DNA of 64,000 nucleotides from assembly GCF_000002425.4 (NCBI RefSeq), contig NC_037253.1, positions 19,105,602 through 19,169,601 on the forward strand. Direction: 5' to 3'. The first letter of the stretch is position 1. Each line of letters begins with the position of its first letter. Shown here one piece after another: positions 45,245 to 57,733 of the stretch. The stretch is from Physcomitrium patens. Taxonomy: Eukaryota > Streptophyta > Bryopsida > Funariales > Funariaceae. The translations under genes were made by a program, and so were the position numbers. A model generated the notes under the pieces. That model did not search any database. It was not told the origin of the DNA and saw nothing but the letters and a program-made list of their open reading frames with translations.

Positions 45245-45650
45245 TTAGGATTTGTGAGTGTGTGTCTTAGTAAACATCCAAAGGATGTAGAAGTGTTGAT
45301 CATGTGAAAGGTTGTCAAGTGAGTGTCCTAGGTTCAAATCCGGTTGAAACAATAAGCTATCCTAATGAGTAAGTATTAATATAGGAAAGACCAACATTGC
45401 ACATCCAATGGATATGTAGGCCTTAAAAGCTTGATATTAAAATCCTCACATTGAAGAAGAGTCTCAAGTGAATAATGTTTTACCTCAAGGATAACTTGTT
45501 TAAGAAATTAAGAGTTCGAGCCTCACTAAGGCTCACAAGTAGTATATATTAGTTCCTAAGAGAGGCCATAAGGTCTTATTCTTATCTTTCTAACTACCTT
45601 CAAGGTGCTATAATCCATGTGGGACTTATGCACCTTCCTTCTTTCAAGGA
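45243..45650 (+). mobile_element. Possible dimeric tRNA-derived SINE
   Basis: Two similar units, each with a CATCCAA(A/T)GGAT motif, a (G/C)TCAAGTGA motif and then a Pol III B-box-like sequence: GGTTCAAATCC at 45,331-45,341 and GAGTTCGAGCCTC at 45,512-45,524. In the second unit a box-A-like GTCTCAAGTG (45,461-45,470) precedes the B box by about 50 bp. No cloverleaf is apparent, and no target-site repeat was found. A piece of an LTR is an alternative, since TGTTAGG at 45,243 directly follows a purine tract. Confidence 0.35.
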
Positions 45651-47269
45651 CTACAATAGCTACTTGTCTTCCTATTTTTTATTAGTAAATTCCATAATTT
45701 TTCATTTTTAACTTCACCATGGTGTTTAAAAACATCCAAGTAGCCTAAGAGCTCTAAAGTGGCCTTCAAATCTTGCTCCATTTCTTCATAATGGATCTCA
45801 AAGTTGTAAAACTTATTTTTATTTAAGTCTTTGAATTTGCTCTAAAAATTCCTAAAAAAATCTTAAAAAATTCTTATAATATTTCTATAATATTAATATT
45901 AGTTTAAGGCTAAAATTTCTTATCTTAATGATTTTTATAGTTATAAAATCGATTTAAATCTATAATAAATCCTACTTTCTATATAAATAACTAAAAGATA
46001 TGAGGTTCTTTCACATGCTACTTTGAACTACTAATTAAAATTTATAGTTTATTCTTATAAATAATATATATGGATAGAAGGCCAACATAAATATTTACCT
46101 GAATAAATATTCCTTAATATTCAATAATAAGTAAAAATCCTAAACCAACTAAGATAATTACCTCCAAGACTTATTAAGACTCCATTTCTTCTCCACTAAT
46201 ACTATTTTTCTTCATTTAACATCCTCTAAGAACATCTTTACCTAAAAATTGTAATTTTGGTACTCTACATGCATTCTTTTGTCTTAAAACAACTAGTTAG
46301 TTAATTTGATGACTCACAAATTTATTGAAGATATCTAGAGTGTTGGCCTTTTAATGCTTGCATTAAGAGATTATGTTAGATGACAAAGATACTTATCACC
46401 TATGGGTGGAAGTGAAGAATCTTCTTTGATAGTAGCATGATGTGTGATGCCTACACTTTGTATATATTCGTTTTCTTGGTAGATTAATATATAGCTTCTC
46501 CTAAAAAAGAAAAAGCCATAAGTTTGTAGTGGTTTAAAGTAAGATGGCATCAATCCTCTAGAATCCTTAACTTGATTTTTTTTCTTTTAAAAAAAATATA
46601 CAAATTCAAATAAAAAATAAAAGATTCAGGTTTTGAAATAGAGTTTAGGATTTAGAAGTAGGATTTAGGATTTAAAATTTAAAAATAAGATTTGGAGTAT
46701 ACGATTTAGAATAGGGTTTAGGATTTGAGAAGAGAGGTGGCAATCTTCTTGGAAAGAAATTTTAAGGACTCTCTAAGGAGGTATTTCTTTCTTGTATTTT
46801 TGTTTTACAAATTTTTAATAAAGGAGAAATTGGTGATATGAAGGCAAGTGAATTTATGAAGAGAATTGTGTTTATAGAGTATTATATAGCTATAAGATAG
46901 TAAAGCAATTAATAGCAATAAAAAACCTACTATTTTTTCAAGGCAATCTCTTCTTCTATGACATCTCATAAGTCCTTCTTAAGTATATTTCTACTATAGT
47001 ATCTCCATCCATATTTATAGCTAAATTTTTCAGAATTTTTATCAAATCATCCTCTAAAATTATTTCTTTTATTATTCAAACTATAGCTTTATTATTTGAA
47101 ATTAAATCCATTCTTTTTAGGTTTATTTTTTATTTTTTTATCCTTCTTATATTTATAGAATTTAAATCTTTAATTCTTTAAATACTCACAAATCTAATAC
47201 TAATCTAGTTTAAAAATCTAAATTTTATGTTATCTACATTGAAATTTGTAAATGGTTCATTTACACCTA
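45651..47269. other. Unassigned AT-rich stretch
   Basis: No gene seen. Includes a telomere-like tract at 46,642-46,730; the rest is low in recognisable content and may be decayed LTR sequence. The part from about 46.9 kb may already belong to fossil J. Confidence 0.5.
46642..46730 (+). repeat. Short degenerate telomere-like tract
   Basis: Variants such as GAGTTTAGGATTTAG, GGATTTAGGATTT and AGGGTTTAGGATTTG. Same style as the tract at 10.55-10.86 kb. Confidence 0.55.
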
Positions 47270-48460
47270 TGTATCCCTATCCTACAAAGGTGTTCTTTAA
47301 AAATCTATAAAATTGTTTTTTGGCTTCAAAGGCATTCTTCTTAATAGTTCTTTGTATCTCTCATGTATAGGTTCCACAATAATAAATTGTACAATTTTTT
47401 TTTCATCTCAACTACAAATCTTGAAGTAATATGAATCATGATTTAAGACTCTAATCTTTATTCTAGCAATTGTAATATAAGATTGACCAAGTATTACTAG
47501 ATATATGGCAAAGTTTTGCATGAAGAAATTTTGCTCTACTTTTACATCTCGAATCCTTGTCTTTACAATTACACAAGCTATATATAAATCATCTTGTTGG
47601 TTGTTTGTAGTTCTAATTATTCAATCATGATTGATGTTAATTGGCCATTTTTTCTTTTCATATATCTGCCTTGATATGATGTTGATTTCAAATTTATAAT
47701 TAATTGAAATCAAAATTAGATCTTTAGAGTCTTCCAACCTCACATATGTCTTTGTAGTTGCTCTTACTTAATAAAGAACTAAATAGCTATTACTTTATAT
47801 TCCATCATCATTACATTTAGAATAAGTATTTACATATGATTTTTATACAATCTTCTTTTATCTTTGTAGTTTTGAAAGATGTGTATTCTATTTGATGTTT
47901 TTTTTATAACCTCAATATATTTAAATGAAGCCTTGTCTTCCATATTAGTCTTACTTCTAATTTTTGGCATTATAAATTATACAAATACCTACTCTATTTA
48001 TTCTTCCTCGTCCACATTTATCTATATATCCAATGCCTCAATCATAATAGCTTCAGTTGTCATTTGTCTCTTCTCCTTTATCACATTGATAATGAACTCA
48101 TAAAAATCCTTTTGCAAAAGCTTGTAAGAGCATTGCATAGTTTGCAAGAGCTTCTCTTAAAGTGAATTCAATTTTGGCATCCAAGTTCCTTTCTTCTAAA
48201 ATACTTTTTACATCTATGTATATCTCAATGTCAGATTGAAGCTTATAAGTAAGATTCTTATCTTTAGTTTTGCTTATGCTATCTTTTTCTTTCTCTCACC
48301 ACTCTTTTGATAATGATGCACTATGACATAAGTAGAAGAAGACATCTTCTTTGATTTTTTCTCCTGAAAAGCTTCTTTGTTTCTTAGAAATCTCTTCTTG
48401 ACATAATCGTGGTCGCCTTCATGAGCTAGTCGATTGAGATAATCTGACTGGCATAGTATC
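47270..48460 (-). pseudogene. Fossil J: very old relative of the B family (gag end and protease)
   Basis: Minus-strand text aligns with the B/D/E family at nucleotide and protein level: around 47.3-47.8 kb with the protease part (plus-strand TTAATTGGCCATTTTT and TGTAATATAAGATTGACC against TCAATTGGCCATTTTT and GTGATATAAGGTTGTCC in D), and around 48.15-48.46 kb with the gag linker (AAAGTGAATTC; AGATTGAAGCTTATAAG against AGAAAGTAGCTTATAAG). No LTRs found. Divergence is far above that between B and D, so it is an ancient copy or a sister family. Broken many times. Confidence 0.6.
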
Positions 48461-48512
48461 TATTTCTTGGCTGTCCATATCAAAAGATCAAACTATGGCT
48501 ATTGAAAAAATT

Positions 48513-48939
48513 CTACTTTATCTTGGAAAAAATAACTACATCAACTACGAATTTTGGTGGTGCTCTCCCCCTTTCTTGTATTCTTGGGTGAGCAAGCTTC
48601 AAAAGAAAGCTATCGTCTAACTGACTTAGTTTTATGAGGATGTTGTTGATGAAACTCTTGTACTTTTTGTGGCACATTGGCAAGATTTTCAACTGGCTCC
48701 CACGTTTGCTCATTAATTTCGTAGCCGCATCAATGAACAAGATACTCCAACTTGCCCCACCTTCGCCATGAATCCAATACCTTTTTGACCTCGTATTCCT
48801 CATGGTTCTCAATCTCAATACTACGTGGCGAACATTGCACTCTTCCAAGAAAAGACGACTCTCGATAAGGCTCCAATAAAAAAATATGAAAGACTGGATG
48901 TACCTTCATAGAAGCCTGTAATTCCAGACGGTACGCCAC
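48513..48939 (-). pseudogene. K integrase C-terminus with chromodomain
   Basis: MKVHPVFHIFLLEPYRES is the usual lead into the chromovirus tail (VHPVFHVSLLEPY type). It is followed by a chromodomain remnant: YEVKKVLDSWRRWGKLEYLVHW and then the region corresponding to GYGxxERTWEP. In chromoviruses this domain is known to bind histone marks and guide insertion to heterochromatin. A decayed fossil. Confidence 0.75.
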
Positions 48940-49023
48940 TAGATTGATTTGCTTCTAGATGATAAATGGTCCCAATCTTCGATAGTCCAACTTATCACAT
49001 AGTCACTTGGTCTTCATATTCCA

Positions 49024-49990
49024 TCAAAGAAGCCACGCTTTATGTCCAATTTTGAAAGTAGGAGTTTGATTCCGAAATCTATTTGCAGATGCCTTGTAGG
49101 ATTCTTGAGCAGATTGTAATTGAAGCTTCAACGTAGTTTGAAGCTCTGATAGTTGCTTTGCAAATCCTTTAGCTGTTGGATTCTTATTTATTGATGGACT
49201 CAATAAATCAAGCTTCAGATGATACCCATAGTTGGAAAAGAATGGTGTGTATTGAGTCGACACATGGAGGGTGTTGTTATATGCAAACTCGGCTAGCGAC
49301 AGATATGCAGTCCAATCATCTTACTGATAGTTGATGCTATATCGTAAGTATTGTTCCAAGACTTGGTTCACCTGTTCCGTTTGGCTGTTAGTTTGAGGAT
49401 GAAAAGCCGAAGAAAGCTTAATATCCACCTTCAGTATGTCAAACAGAGATCTCCAAAAGTTTGATACGAACTGCATTCCTCGATTTGATAAGATATCATC
49501 TGGTAGTCCATAATATCGATACACATTATCGAGAAAGAATCTTGTTGTAACTTCACTGGACGATGTCTTTTTGCAAGGGACAAAGTGCGCCATCTTTGTA
49601 AGGCAATCTACCACGACAAAGATGTGTCAAATGAGTTCGATGATGGCAGATTCGTGATGAAGTCCATAGAAATTGAAGACCATGGTCAACATGGAATCGA
49701 CAATGGCTATAGAAGTCTATAAGGGTAATGTTGAGGATTCTTAGATCTTGAACACATGTCGCAGGAGAGGACAAAATCTTCCACATCCTTCCATATTTGA
49801 GGCCACTAGAAATCTTGAGAAATAAGCTTTAAGATCTTGTTGAATCCAAAATATCTTGCAGCTGGAAAATCGTGGCAAGATTAAAGAACTCGGAGTCGTA
49901 CTGGTCCTTTTGGGATATACAACTGCTCCTCAAAGTATAAAAGATCTCTATCCACCTTGAACTTGTCGTTATTAGCATGCTGCTTGATAT
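49024..49990 (-). pseudogene. K integrase zinc-binding part and core
   Basis: Core shows MVDCLTKMAHFVPCKKTSSS, DILSNRGMQFVSNFW and FHPQTNSQTEQVNQVLEQYLR (region of the catalytic glutamate), then QLSELQTTLKLQLQSAQESYK and a FKIGHKAWLL stretch. All are typical chromovirus integrase segments. A decayed fossil. Confidence 0.75.
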
Positions 49991-50112
49991 CAATGGCTAC
50001 TGAATCTTCAATGGTCACGGCACATACTTAATTCAAGAAGTCAGCATCAATTGGTACAATAATAGCGCAAAGTTGAAATTACTCTAGCTTCAACAACGTC
50101 ATACATTGTTGA

Positions 50113-50580
50113 TCAAATGCTGCTTCTCCAGCCTTTGGTACAAAGATAAGATCTCTTCGATAAGACATTGGATAGTCCTTGCTGCTTTTCAGGTCGATAA
50201 GTGATAACAAAATTAAACCTAAATAGTGACATACTCCATTGAGCTTGACGTTGATTTAGAACTCGAGCCGATATGAAATAATCCAAATTCTTGTGATCTG
50301 TATATAGAGTCACTGGGTGTGTAGCTCTTTCAAAAAAGTGATGCCATTCTTGGAAAGAATCCACTATAACAAGAAGTTCCTTATTGTAGATCTCATAATT
50401 GATTTCAGCAGCAGAGAACTTTCGAGAATAGAATGCAACCGGATGGAGCTTCTTATCTTTTCCTATTTGTGAAAGTACAGCTCCCAAAGCAAAATCCGAA
50501 GCATCAATTTCTAAATAAAAGGCCTTTGTAAAGTCTAGATGTACCAAGATTGGAGCCATAGTAAATGTCGTCTTCAGGTC
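50113..50580 (-). pseudogene. K RNase H region
   Basis: [20 protein letters not shown] (first aspartate), [17 protein letters not shown] (glutamate) and TLYTDHKNLDYF (second aspartate), with the end FVITYRPEKQQGLSNVLS. Very close to F's RNase H at 1-300. A decayed fossil. Confidence 0.8.
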
Positions 50581-50639
50581 TTGAATTGCCTTCTCCGCTA
50601 GAGGTCCTTATTCCAGCTTATCCTTGCATGTCAAAGTTG

Positions 50640-51740
50640 TTCTAAAAGACCAGAATTCAAAGGTAACGGGCCTTGTTGAGGCCTTGATAGTCCACACACA
50701 TCCGCAATGAGCCATCTTTCTTCTTCACAAATAAGATAGGTACTCTAGTTGAATGACGGATGAAGTTCTTGGCTAGATTCTTGTCGATGTACTTCCGCAA
50801 CTCCGCCAACTCCGTCTGCGATAGATTATAGATTGGGCCAAAAGATGGTTGTGCTCCTTCCTACAAGTCTATGGCGCAATCATATGGTCGATGTTCTGGT
50901 AGCATATCGGCATTCTTCTTTTGAAACACGTCTTTAAAATCCTTATATTGCTCCGGTATACTTGCTGTCGAGATCTTCTTCCCAGTAGTTGGAGCCGCAT
51001 AAATGACAAATGGTGTGCCTTCTTTGGATGATCTTATAAACGCTCTTGCTCCAATGAATAAAGATTTGTCTATTCGAGGTTTTCTACTAGGCTTGCTTTT
51101 GGGTGGTTTTGTGGGAAAGGTCATCTTTTGCAACCTCCAATCTATGGATGGGTTATGCTTTTCTAACCAGGAAAGATCAAGAATAACAAGATTTAATGGG
51201 GTTCTAATAATATTAAAAATAATATGACTACTATGGCCTTTAAACATCACTTCTATAGGTTTTGATTCATGGATGAGACTACTAGATAATAAAGGTCGTC
51301 CATCTATGACTTCAATGTGAACAAGTTTAGATTTTTGTACTAAAGGGATCTTATGACGTTTCATAAATTCTTCGTATAAAAAACAAGCAGATGCTCTTGA
51401 ATCTAATAATGCTAGGATTCTCACTTTCTGAGGGCCAATAAACAAAAAGATTGTACCGCAAAGGGCATGTTGAGTGGAAAGAAAGGAACCTAGTTGTTGT
51501 TGCAATATTTCACTGTGCAGTCGCACGGTTCCTATTGTGGCTAGGCATCCTCATTTTCCTGAATAAACACGCCCCTGCTCCTGACAGTGCATCGATTTTG
51601 CTTCTTGGGATAGTTTCTAACTTTGTAGCCCTCTTGACAACAATATAAGCATAGACCTTCTTCCATACGTCGCTTTTTTTCTTCTAGAGTAAAGGATTTG
51701 ACATATACCGCATCAATTTACATGTCTTCTACCTCTGAAT
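50640..51740 (-). pseudogene. K gag end, protease and first part of RT
   Basis: Aligns with F at 0.9-2.1 kb: VHIEVIDGRPLLSSSLIHES against VHVEVIDGRPLSSGDVTHET, and RPYDCAIDL against RPYDCSIDI. Protease and the approach to RT are recognisable. A decayed fossil. Confidence 0.75.
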
Positions 51741-51752
51741 GTGAATTCATGT

Positions 51753-52124
51753 TGTCGTGTTGTAACACGAGTATACAGTGAAAATAAAAAGAAAAGGGAA
51801 CTTTATTAATATTCAGTTACCTCAAATATTGGGAGCAACGACCAACGCCTGTATAAATACTGAGTGGCCAAGTTCAGTCACCCCGTTACAGTCAGCCGGG
51901 GCATACTGAAATCCTCCATTCAATTCTAATAACAAGAGTCAGTAGGAAGAGAAGGACCAATTCACACGACCGGTTCGAGGAGCCAATTGGATCCAATTTC
52001 GAGAATCCAATCCAGGTTACTACTGGACTCTTATCCAATATGAGACCTGAATTGGCCGGTCAACCCAATGCAATCTAATTACAGGAAATCCAGGTCTTAC
52101 TACGTGTCTTAGCCAATCTGACGT
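51753..52124 (+). repeat. 5' LTR of E, first part
   Basis: Matches the start of B's LTR, including the palindromic tip and the beginning of the 79-bp unit array, up to CAATCTGACGT, where D begins. Confidence 0.85.
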
Positions 52125-53463
52125 TGTCATATTACGTGCTTTTCTGCTCGAGAACGCGCCGGGCGTCTGGCTGTAGAAGGTAGTATGGAGATCCACCGAT
52201 AGTCAAGCAGTCTATCAGTTTTTACTGCTGGAATATAAACGACTGCAAGAATACACCGTAAATCTTTACTGATGCCCTTTGACTGCTTGTCGAAGTCTTT
52301 TTTTTGCCCCAGTCGGTAGGTCTCTAGACGTTACAGAGAACCCCGAACAACCCAAACTGTTAATCTTCAATACCGCTTTGTACTTACGATCTTGTATCCA
52401 CTGACTGTCCACTTAGATTAACCCAATAAATTTCATTCACTCCGCATACTCAATCCTATAAACACCCCTTTAATCCTTCAATCACAGACTTAACTCGATT
52501 TTACAAAACAGTCAAGAGTATTCAAACCCACTTCATTTAAAAATCCCGATTCACCATTACAACACTGACTTCAGCAGCGATTGCCTCAGTCTTCCCAAAA
52601 CTCTACGAAGAAGAAAAATCCAAATTCTATGTCTTTCCTTCCCCGACCCGAACCATGAAGCTCCTCTCTCTAATTCCCTTGATCTTCAAAAACCTCCAAT
52701 AAAAACCAAACTGGTAACCTTGCAGAAGCTTGAAAACTAGCTTCCCCCTCCGATTCCTCGAAAAAAAAAAAAAACCTCCCTCCCTCAAAACTATTCCCCC
52801 CCTAACCTTATCCTCTAAATTTCTTCAATCTTCCGTCTTAGATCCGGAATTGGCTCCCACTTCAAGCTTGGATCCGAAATTGGCTCTCGCCGTCAAGCTT
52901 TCTCCTCCGTTTTTACCTTTAAGAAATCCATTTATCGAAAACAACGTTCCCTAAAATGGCCCAGAGAACAGGACAGCCTAAAACAGAATCGAACCCCGTA
53001 ATCGGGACCACATTGAGTCGCCCGACCAATTCAGGTCCTATATTGAGAAAGATGCCTGTAGTAACCTGGATGTTCCCATAATTGGGTCAAATTGGTCCTC
53101 GCGTCAGATTGGCTAAGACTCGTAGTAAGACCTGGGTTTCCCGTAATTAGACGACATTGAGTCGCCCGACCAATTCAGGTCTCATATTGGATAAGAGGAC
53201 CCGGATTGGATTATCGAAATTGGATCCAATTGGCTCCTCGAACGCGTCGTGTGAATTGGTCCTTCTCTTCCTACTGACTCCCGTTATTGGAATCGAATGG
53301 AGTATTTCAGTATGCCCCGGCTGACTGTAATGGAGTGACTGAACCTGACCACTCAGTATTTGTACTGGAGTTGGTCGATGCTCCCAATATTCGAGGTAAC
53401 TGAATATTAATAAAATTCCCCTTTCTTTTTATTTTCACTGTATACTCGTGTTACAACACGACA
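52125..53463 (-). repeat. 3' LTR of D (1,339 bp)
   Basis: Plus strand from TGTCATATTACGTGC to TTACAACACGACA. The reversed polypurine tract TCCACCCCCTCTGAA follows directly. Confidence 0.88.
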
Positions 53464-53525
53464 TCCACCCCCTCTGAACCTGTGCATCCTCCGGTATGCA
53501 CCAATTTACCCAATTGTTGTTTGAT

Positions 53526-55004
53526 TCAGAATATATCCCCTACGTCTTTGTCTAGTTCGTCTTCGTCACCTTCATTATCCATATCACTTTCATCTTCTTG
53601 CTGCGGAATCTCTATACCTTCATTAAGGTCTTCCATATTCATCTCCGCATATCTTCGTTTAAATATTTTTACTCGCTTCCCTGCAATTGGTATTTTTAAT
53701 TTTGTACCATCTAATTCCCGTAACGAGTAAGTCGCATTATCATGAATAGTTGTTACTACATATGGTCCAAACCAACGTTTTGAAAATTTCCGCAAAGTAC
53801 TATGTTGATTATTCAGACTATTGTCATAAACAAGTACCTAGTCACCTTCCTCGATTGCTTTTGGTCTCAATCGATGTTACTTATCGAATCGCACCTTGTT
53901 TTATAACCTTGCTCTTTTTAACCTTTCCAATGCTATCTAGACATCTTCCGTTCTTTGCTCCAATTGTCGAATCCTAATAGCCAGAAGTTCTTCTCTTGTC
54001 AATCCATCTTCCCATGGTAGCATACTCCAAGTAAGCACCTTTTCTTCAATCGGCATAATTGGTTTTTGACCTGTCATAAGTTCTACTGGCATATATCCTG
54101 TCACCAAACTATGTGTTGTTCGATCAGCCCATAATGTAAATGACAAAAGCCGTGGCCACTCTTTAACTTTCCCATTACAAGCATTAACCAATGCTTTCAC
54201 AATCGGTGGATGACCACGTTCGCTTTTTGCATTCCCTTCCGGATTATAAGCAGTAGTCAGTGATAGTTTAACTCCACATCTTTCAAAGAACTTATGAGCT
54301 TCTTGTGCATTTAATTCTCCACGATCTGCAGTGATTTTTCCTATGCACCCGTAACGGCAAATGACATCTTCAAGCAAAAACCTACAAATCCCCTCTGTAG
54401 ATTTTGTCCTAAATGCTCTTCCTTCTACTTGATTTGATAAATCTTCATGAGCTAAAACCAAATATCTCATCTGCCATAACCCAACCGACATAATAACCAA
54501 ATCAACAACCCATTTAAAATGAATAGCCAGAGGGTACGTAGGATGAAGACCATCTTGATGTCGGATATTAGAATACAATTGTTAGATTTCACATGACTCT
54601 ACAAATGAGAGCACATCTCGATACATATTTTTTCACCAATATCATTCCTTGAGTTTAGCAAAAGTAGCCCAGATTCCTCTATGCCCTGCCCATAAACTAT
54701 CATGGAACTCCTTTAATAATTTTAGTTTTTCTACCCTTTTGCATATCACTCGTTGTGGCATCCCAATTCCTTTCTTTGGTCTCTTCCATAAGAATCCATC
54801 TCGAAGTAAAAATCCATATGCTTTTTTTCTTATTTGTTTGAATTTTTCTGTAGACCAATTCCCCTGCTTAGACAAGGTATTTAAATAATGACCAATATCC
54901 AATAATTCTCCTTCATAAGATTCTTCAAGAAATAGCTTGTCTTCTTTGTTGAGATTTGATATTGAATAGAATTTCAATCCGACATCATCAATGTCTTCAA
55001 CCAT
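53526..55004 (-). pseudogene. D integrase region with acidic tail
   Basis: Mirror of B's integrase: zinc-binding part (HDSLWAGHRGIWATF), core with TADRGELNAQEAHKFFERCG and NPEGNAKSERGHPP, the module KRWFGPYVVTTIHDN, and the acidic end EDESDMDNEGDEDELDKD. Only a few residues differ from B in the tail and most of them keep its charge, which supports it as a real family trait. A fossil with a few breaks. Confidence 0.78.
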
Positions 55005-55028
55005 TTCGTCCTCCCTCTCGTATCTTGC

Positions 55029-55455
55029 TCAAGATAGCATGTCTGCTACTAAATTGTCCTTTCCAGTGATATGCTTAAATTTTGGATTTAGTGACTTAAT
55101 ATGTACAATCCATCTCAACATTGCAATATCTGGCGTTGAACAGTTAATAATCATTCCAAGCAATGGCAAGCAATCTGTTTCAATTACTACTACTGCCCCA
55201 ATCAAATAGTCCTTTTCAGCTTTCATAGCCGAAACAACTCCCCAAAGTTTTCTTTTGACTTGCGAATATATACGCTGACGAATACTTAAAACTTTAGCCC
55301 CAAATCGAACTACAAATCTACTCCCATTCGAATCATCTTGACCCACCGCCCATCCAACGGCAATTGGACTAGCGTCTACAGTAAGAATCACTGGTCTATT
55401 GCACTTATAATCAACCTTCCTCAATATTGGAGGTGACATCAATAATTTCTTCAAT
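55029..55455 (-). pseudogene. D RNase H region
   Basis: VILTVDASPIAVGWAVGQDD, KRKLWGVVSAMKAEKDYL and VIETDCLPLLGMI give the D-E-D residues; ends DNLVADMLS. Directly downstream of the RT. A fossil. Confidence 0.78.
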
Positions 55456-55457
55456 CT

Positions 55458-56822
55458 TTACATTGCCTGAATATGCCTTTCTTCCCATTCAAATCGGGAA
55501 CCCTTGCGTAACAGTTCATATAATGGATCCGCTATGTGAGCAAAATGAGGGATCCAGATTCGATAAAATACACATGCACCCAAAAACCTGCGAACCTCTG
55601 TTAAAGAACCACAATCCTCTTTCATCCTTCCAATTGCATCAATTTTAGTCGGATCTGGTTTTCTTTCGTAAGATCCGCATAAATGTCCAACAATTACAAC
55701 CTCTCGCACTCCAAATACGGACTTCATACCCGATAATGTAAGATGAACTTCTCCAAGCCGAGTTAAAATCTTTTCACAATCTTGTATATGATCAACAACA
55801 TATTTGCGACACCCCCTCGTATTTAAAGTTTCATCCTTGTCTCCTTCTCTGCACCCTTTTAAAGGAACATCATCCAGAAAAGGTATAGTCTTTTCCGGAA
55901 TAAAATCTTTCAATACCTTATTCATCCCATTCATCATATGCGCAACCGAGTTGGTCGCGCCTTGAAGAAAACTACACATTCTAACCAATCCAAGCGATGT
56001 CCTCATCGTTGTCATATCTCTACTTCCTTCGGCAAGTTGAAATTGATCATAACCTGAATACAAATCACCCATTGAATAGATCGGCCTTTCAGCAAACGCC
56101 TCAGTAAATTCATCCACAATAGGTCCAATTCCTACATTCTTGACAATTACTGCATTCACCGGTTGCATATCTTGAATAAACCGTAGTGACCCATTCTTCT
56201 TAGGTACCGTAAACCATCGACTAGAATACGGCGCAAATGAAGGTTCTAATATTTTCATCTTTATCTTTTCTTTCAATAGTTCGATCAATTTAGGTAAATG
56301 TGCCCTCGGTACTGAAATCGATCTTAGATTCCAAAGTACATGCGGTACAGTGAAGATAACCATAGGTGTTATAATATTTGGATCCACATACCCAATTTCT
56401 TGAGATTCGAAGGCAAACGATCTACCTTGTTTAGCCAACATCTTTTTGAAGCAAGTAATTTCCTCCGGCAATAAAGAACCATCAGAACCAATCTTCAATT
56501 CTTCAAGAGTCTCTTCAGTAAACTGATGTCCAATACTCATTGGATCTCTTAAACTTGCTTCTTTTGATGCTTCTCCCATTTGTTCTTTAGAATCCTCTAG
56601 TAATGGTCCGGCAACAGGCTTTACCTTCTTATCTGCCATTTTATATCTCGTCTCTACTGTGACTTCTGGTGCTTGAAAAGATTCAAGCATGGTATAAACC
56701 TCTCTCGAATGAATCTCAACAATCTTACCATTATCCTCTAATCCAATAGATGTAATCAATTCCAATGAATCTTCCAGTCTATTTTCTTCATAAATATCCA
56801 AAATCCTCTCATCATCTTGCAA
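55458..56822 (-). pseudogene. D reverse transcriptase region
   Basis: About 455 codons with an acidic linker, then RT: WFTVPKKNGSLRFIQDMQPVN, IYSMGDLYSGYDQFQLAEGSR, GATNSVAHMMNGMNKVL, and the catalytic box PFLDDVPLKG, as in B (PFLDDVPIKG). Ends with EVRRFLGACVFYRIWIPHFA and YELLRKGSRFEWEERH, the normal passage into RNase H. The FLDD box is therefore shared between two independent copies. A fossil. Confidence 0.82.
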
Positions 56823-57109
56823 TGTACCTATCTTGCGTAACTATCCTTCAATATCATATAATCTTTTTCTTTCTTTTCTTTTAAAATCATCAACTTTCTT
56901 ATATATTATATTTCCATTCTCCAATATACCAATAAAACTCGCATCAAAGGCACCTTTCTCTCGCGAGAGTACCTCTTCTTTTGTACCTCCATAATCTCGC
57001 TTTACAGTGGTACCTCCCCAAAATCCTTAAATCCTTCAACAATCTTTGGCAATGGTTTCTCTCTCAACCTATCTCGATTCCGTTCAAGGATAGGAGGTAC
57101 TGTAAGAAA

Positions 57110-57670
57110 TTATACAGCTTTTCTCTCATCTTCGCTCCGTATCCTTGCATAAGCAGAACCATCGTTCAGTACTTTTGTTTCCATCTGTGTTGCCGTGATA
57201 TAAGGTTGTCCTAAAATCAACGGATAAGACGTTGTATCTTGAACGAAGAAATGTTGCTCCGTCGCAACATCCCTAATCCAAATTTTGACATCTCGACAAG
57301 CTCCACATAATTCGCCTCGTGTGTTATTAGCTGCTCGTATTGCCCATCCATGTTCCATATCAATTGGCCATTTTTGCTTCTTATAAAGATCTTTAGACAT
57401 GAGATTTATTTCAGAATCATGGTCCACCAAGGCAACTATTGGTTCTTCTATATCTCCTACCTTCATCAATACCTGAGTAGTTGCCCTTGCCCAATGCTTT
57501 CGAGTATAATGGCTCAAAGTTTCCATTTCTTTGTCACTAGAATCTTCGAAACGTACTCGCTGATTATACCCATTCTTTTCATTTGTTGGTTGCTTGTAAC
57601 CAATATCAACCTCTTCTTCATCTCTACATATTCTTGTATCAATAGCATGACTCATTCCAGTTTTGCTCAT
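57110..57670 (-). pseudogene. D protease region
   Basis: VALVDHDSEINLMSKDLYKK and IRDVATEQHFFVQDTTSYPL followed by ILGQPYI. Same layout as B and E. The residue after DH differs between copies (D here, G in B and E). A fossil. Confidence 0.7.
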
Positions 57671-57733
57671 TAATTGACTCTTTCGCTTAATGCTGTCAAT
57701 GATAACATCATGAAACTCCTTCTTTGCAATTCC

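Larger units (their letters stand above)
48480..51752 (-). mobile_element. Element K: decayed chromovirus (Ty3/gypsy with chromodomain)
   Basis: Minus-strand gypsy remains related to F. Recognised in order from right: end of gag with a degraded zinc knuckle (CLYC, about 51.65 kb), protease (LLDSRASACFLYEEF; VILDLSWLEKHNP), the first part of RT ([13 protein letters not shown]), RNase H, integrase and a chromodomain. It is cut on the right by element E at 51,753; its remaining 5' part would lie beyond the right edge of the window. The left limit is uncertain. Broken many times; older than E. Confidence 0.8.

Noticed and set aside
45301-45350. A tRNA gene at the GGTTCAAATCC sequence
   Set aside because: No acceptor stem or cloverleaf could be paired; only the B-box-like part is present.
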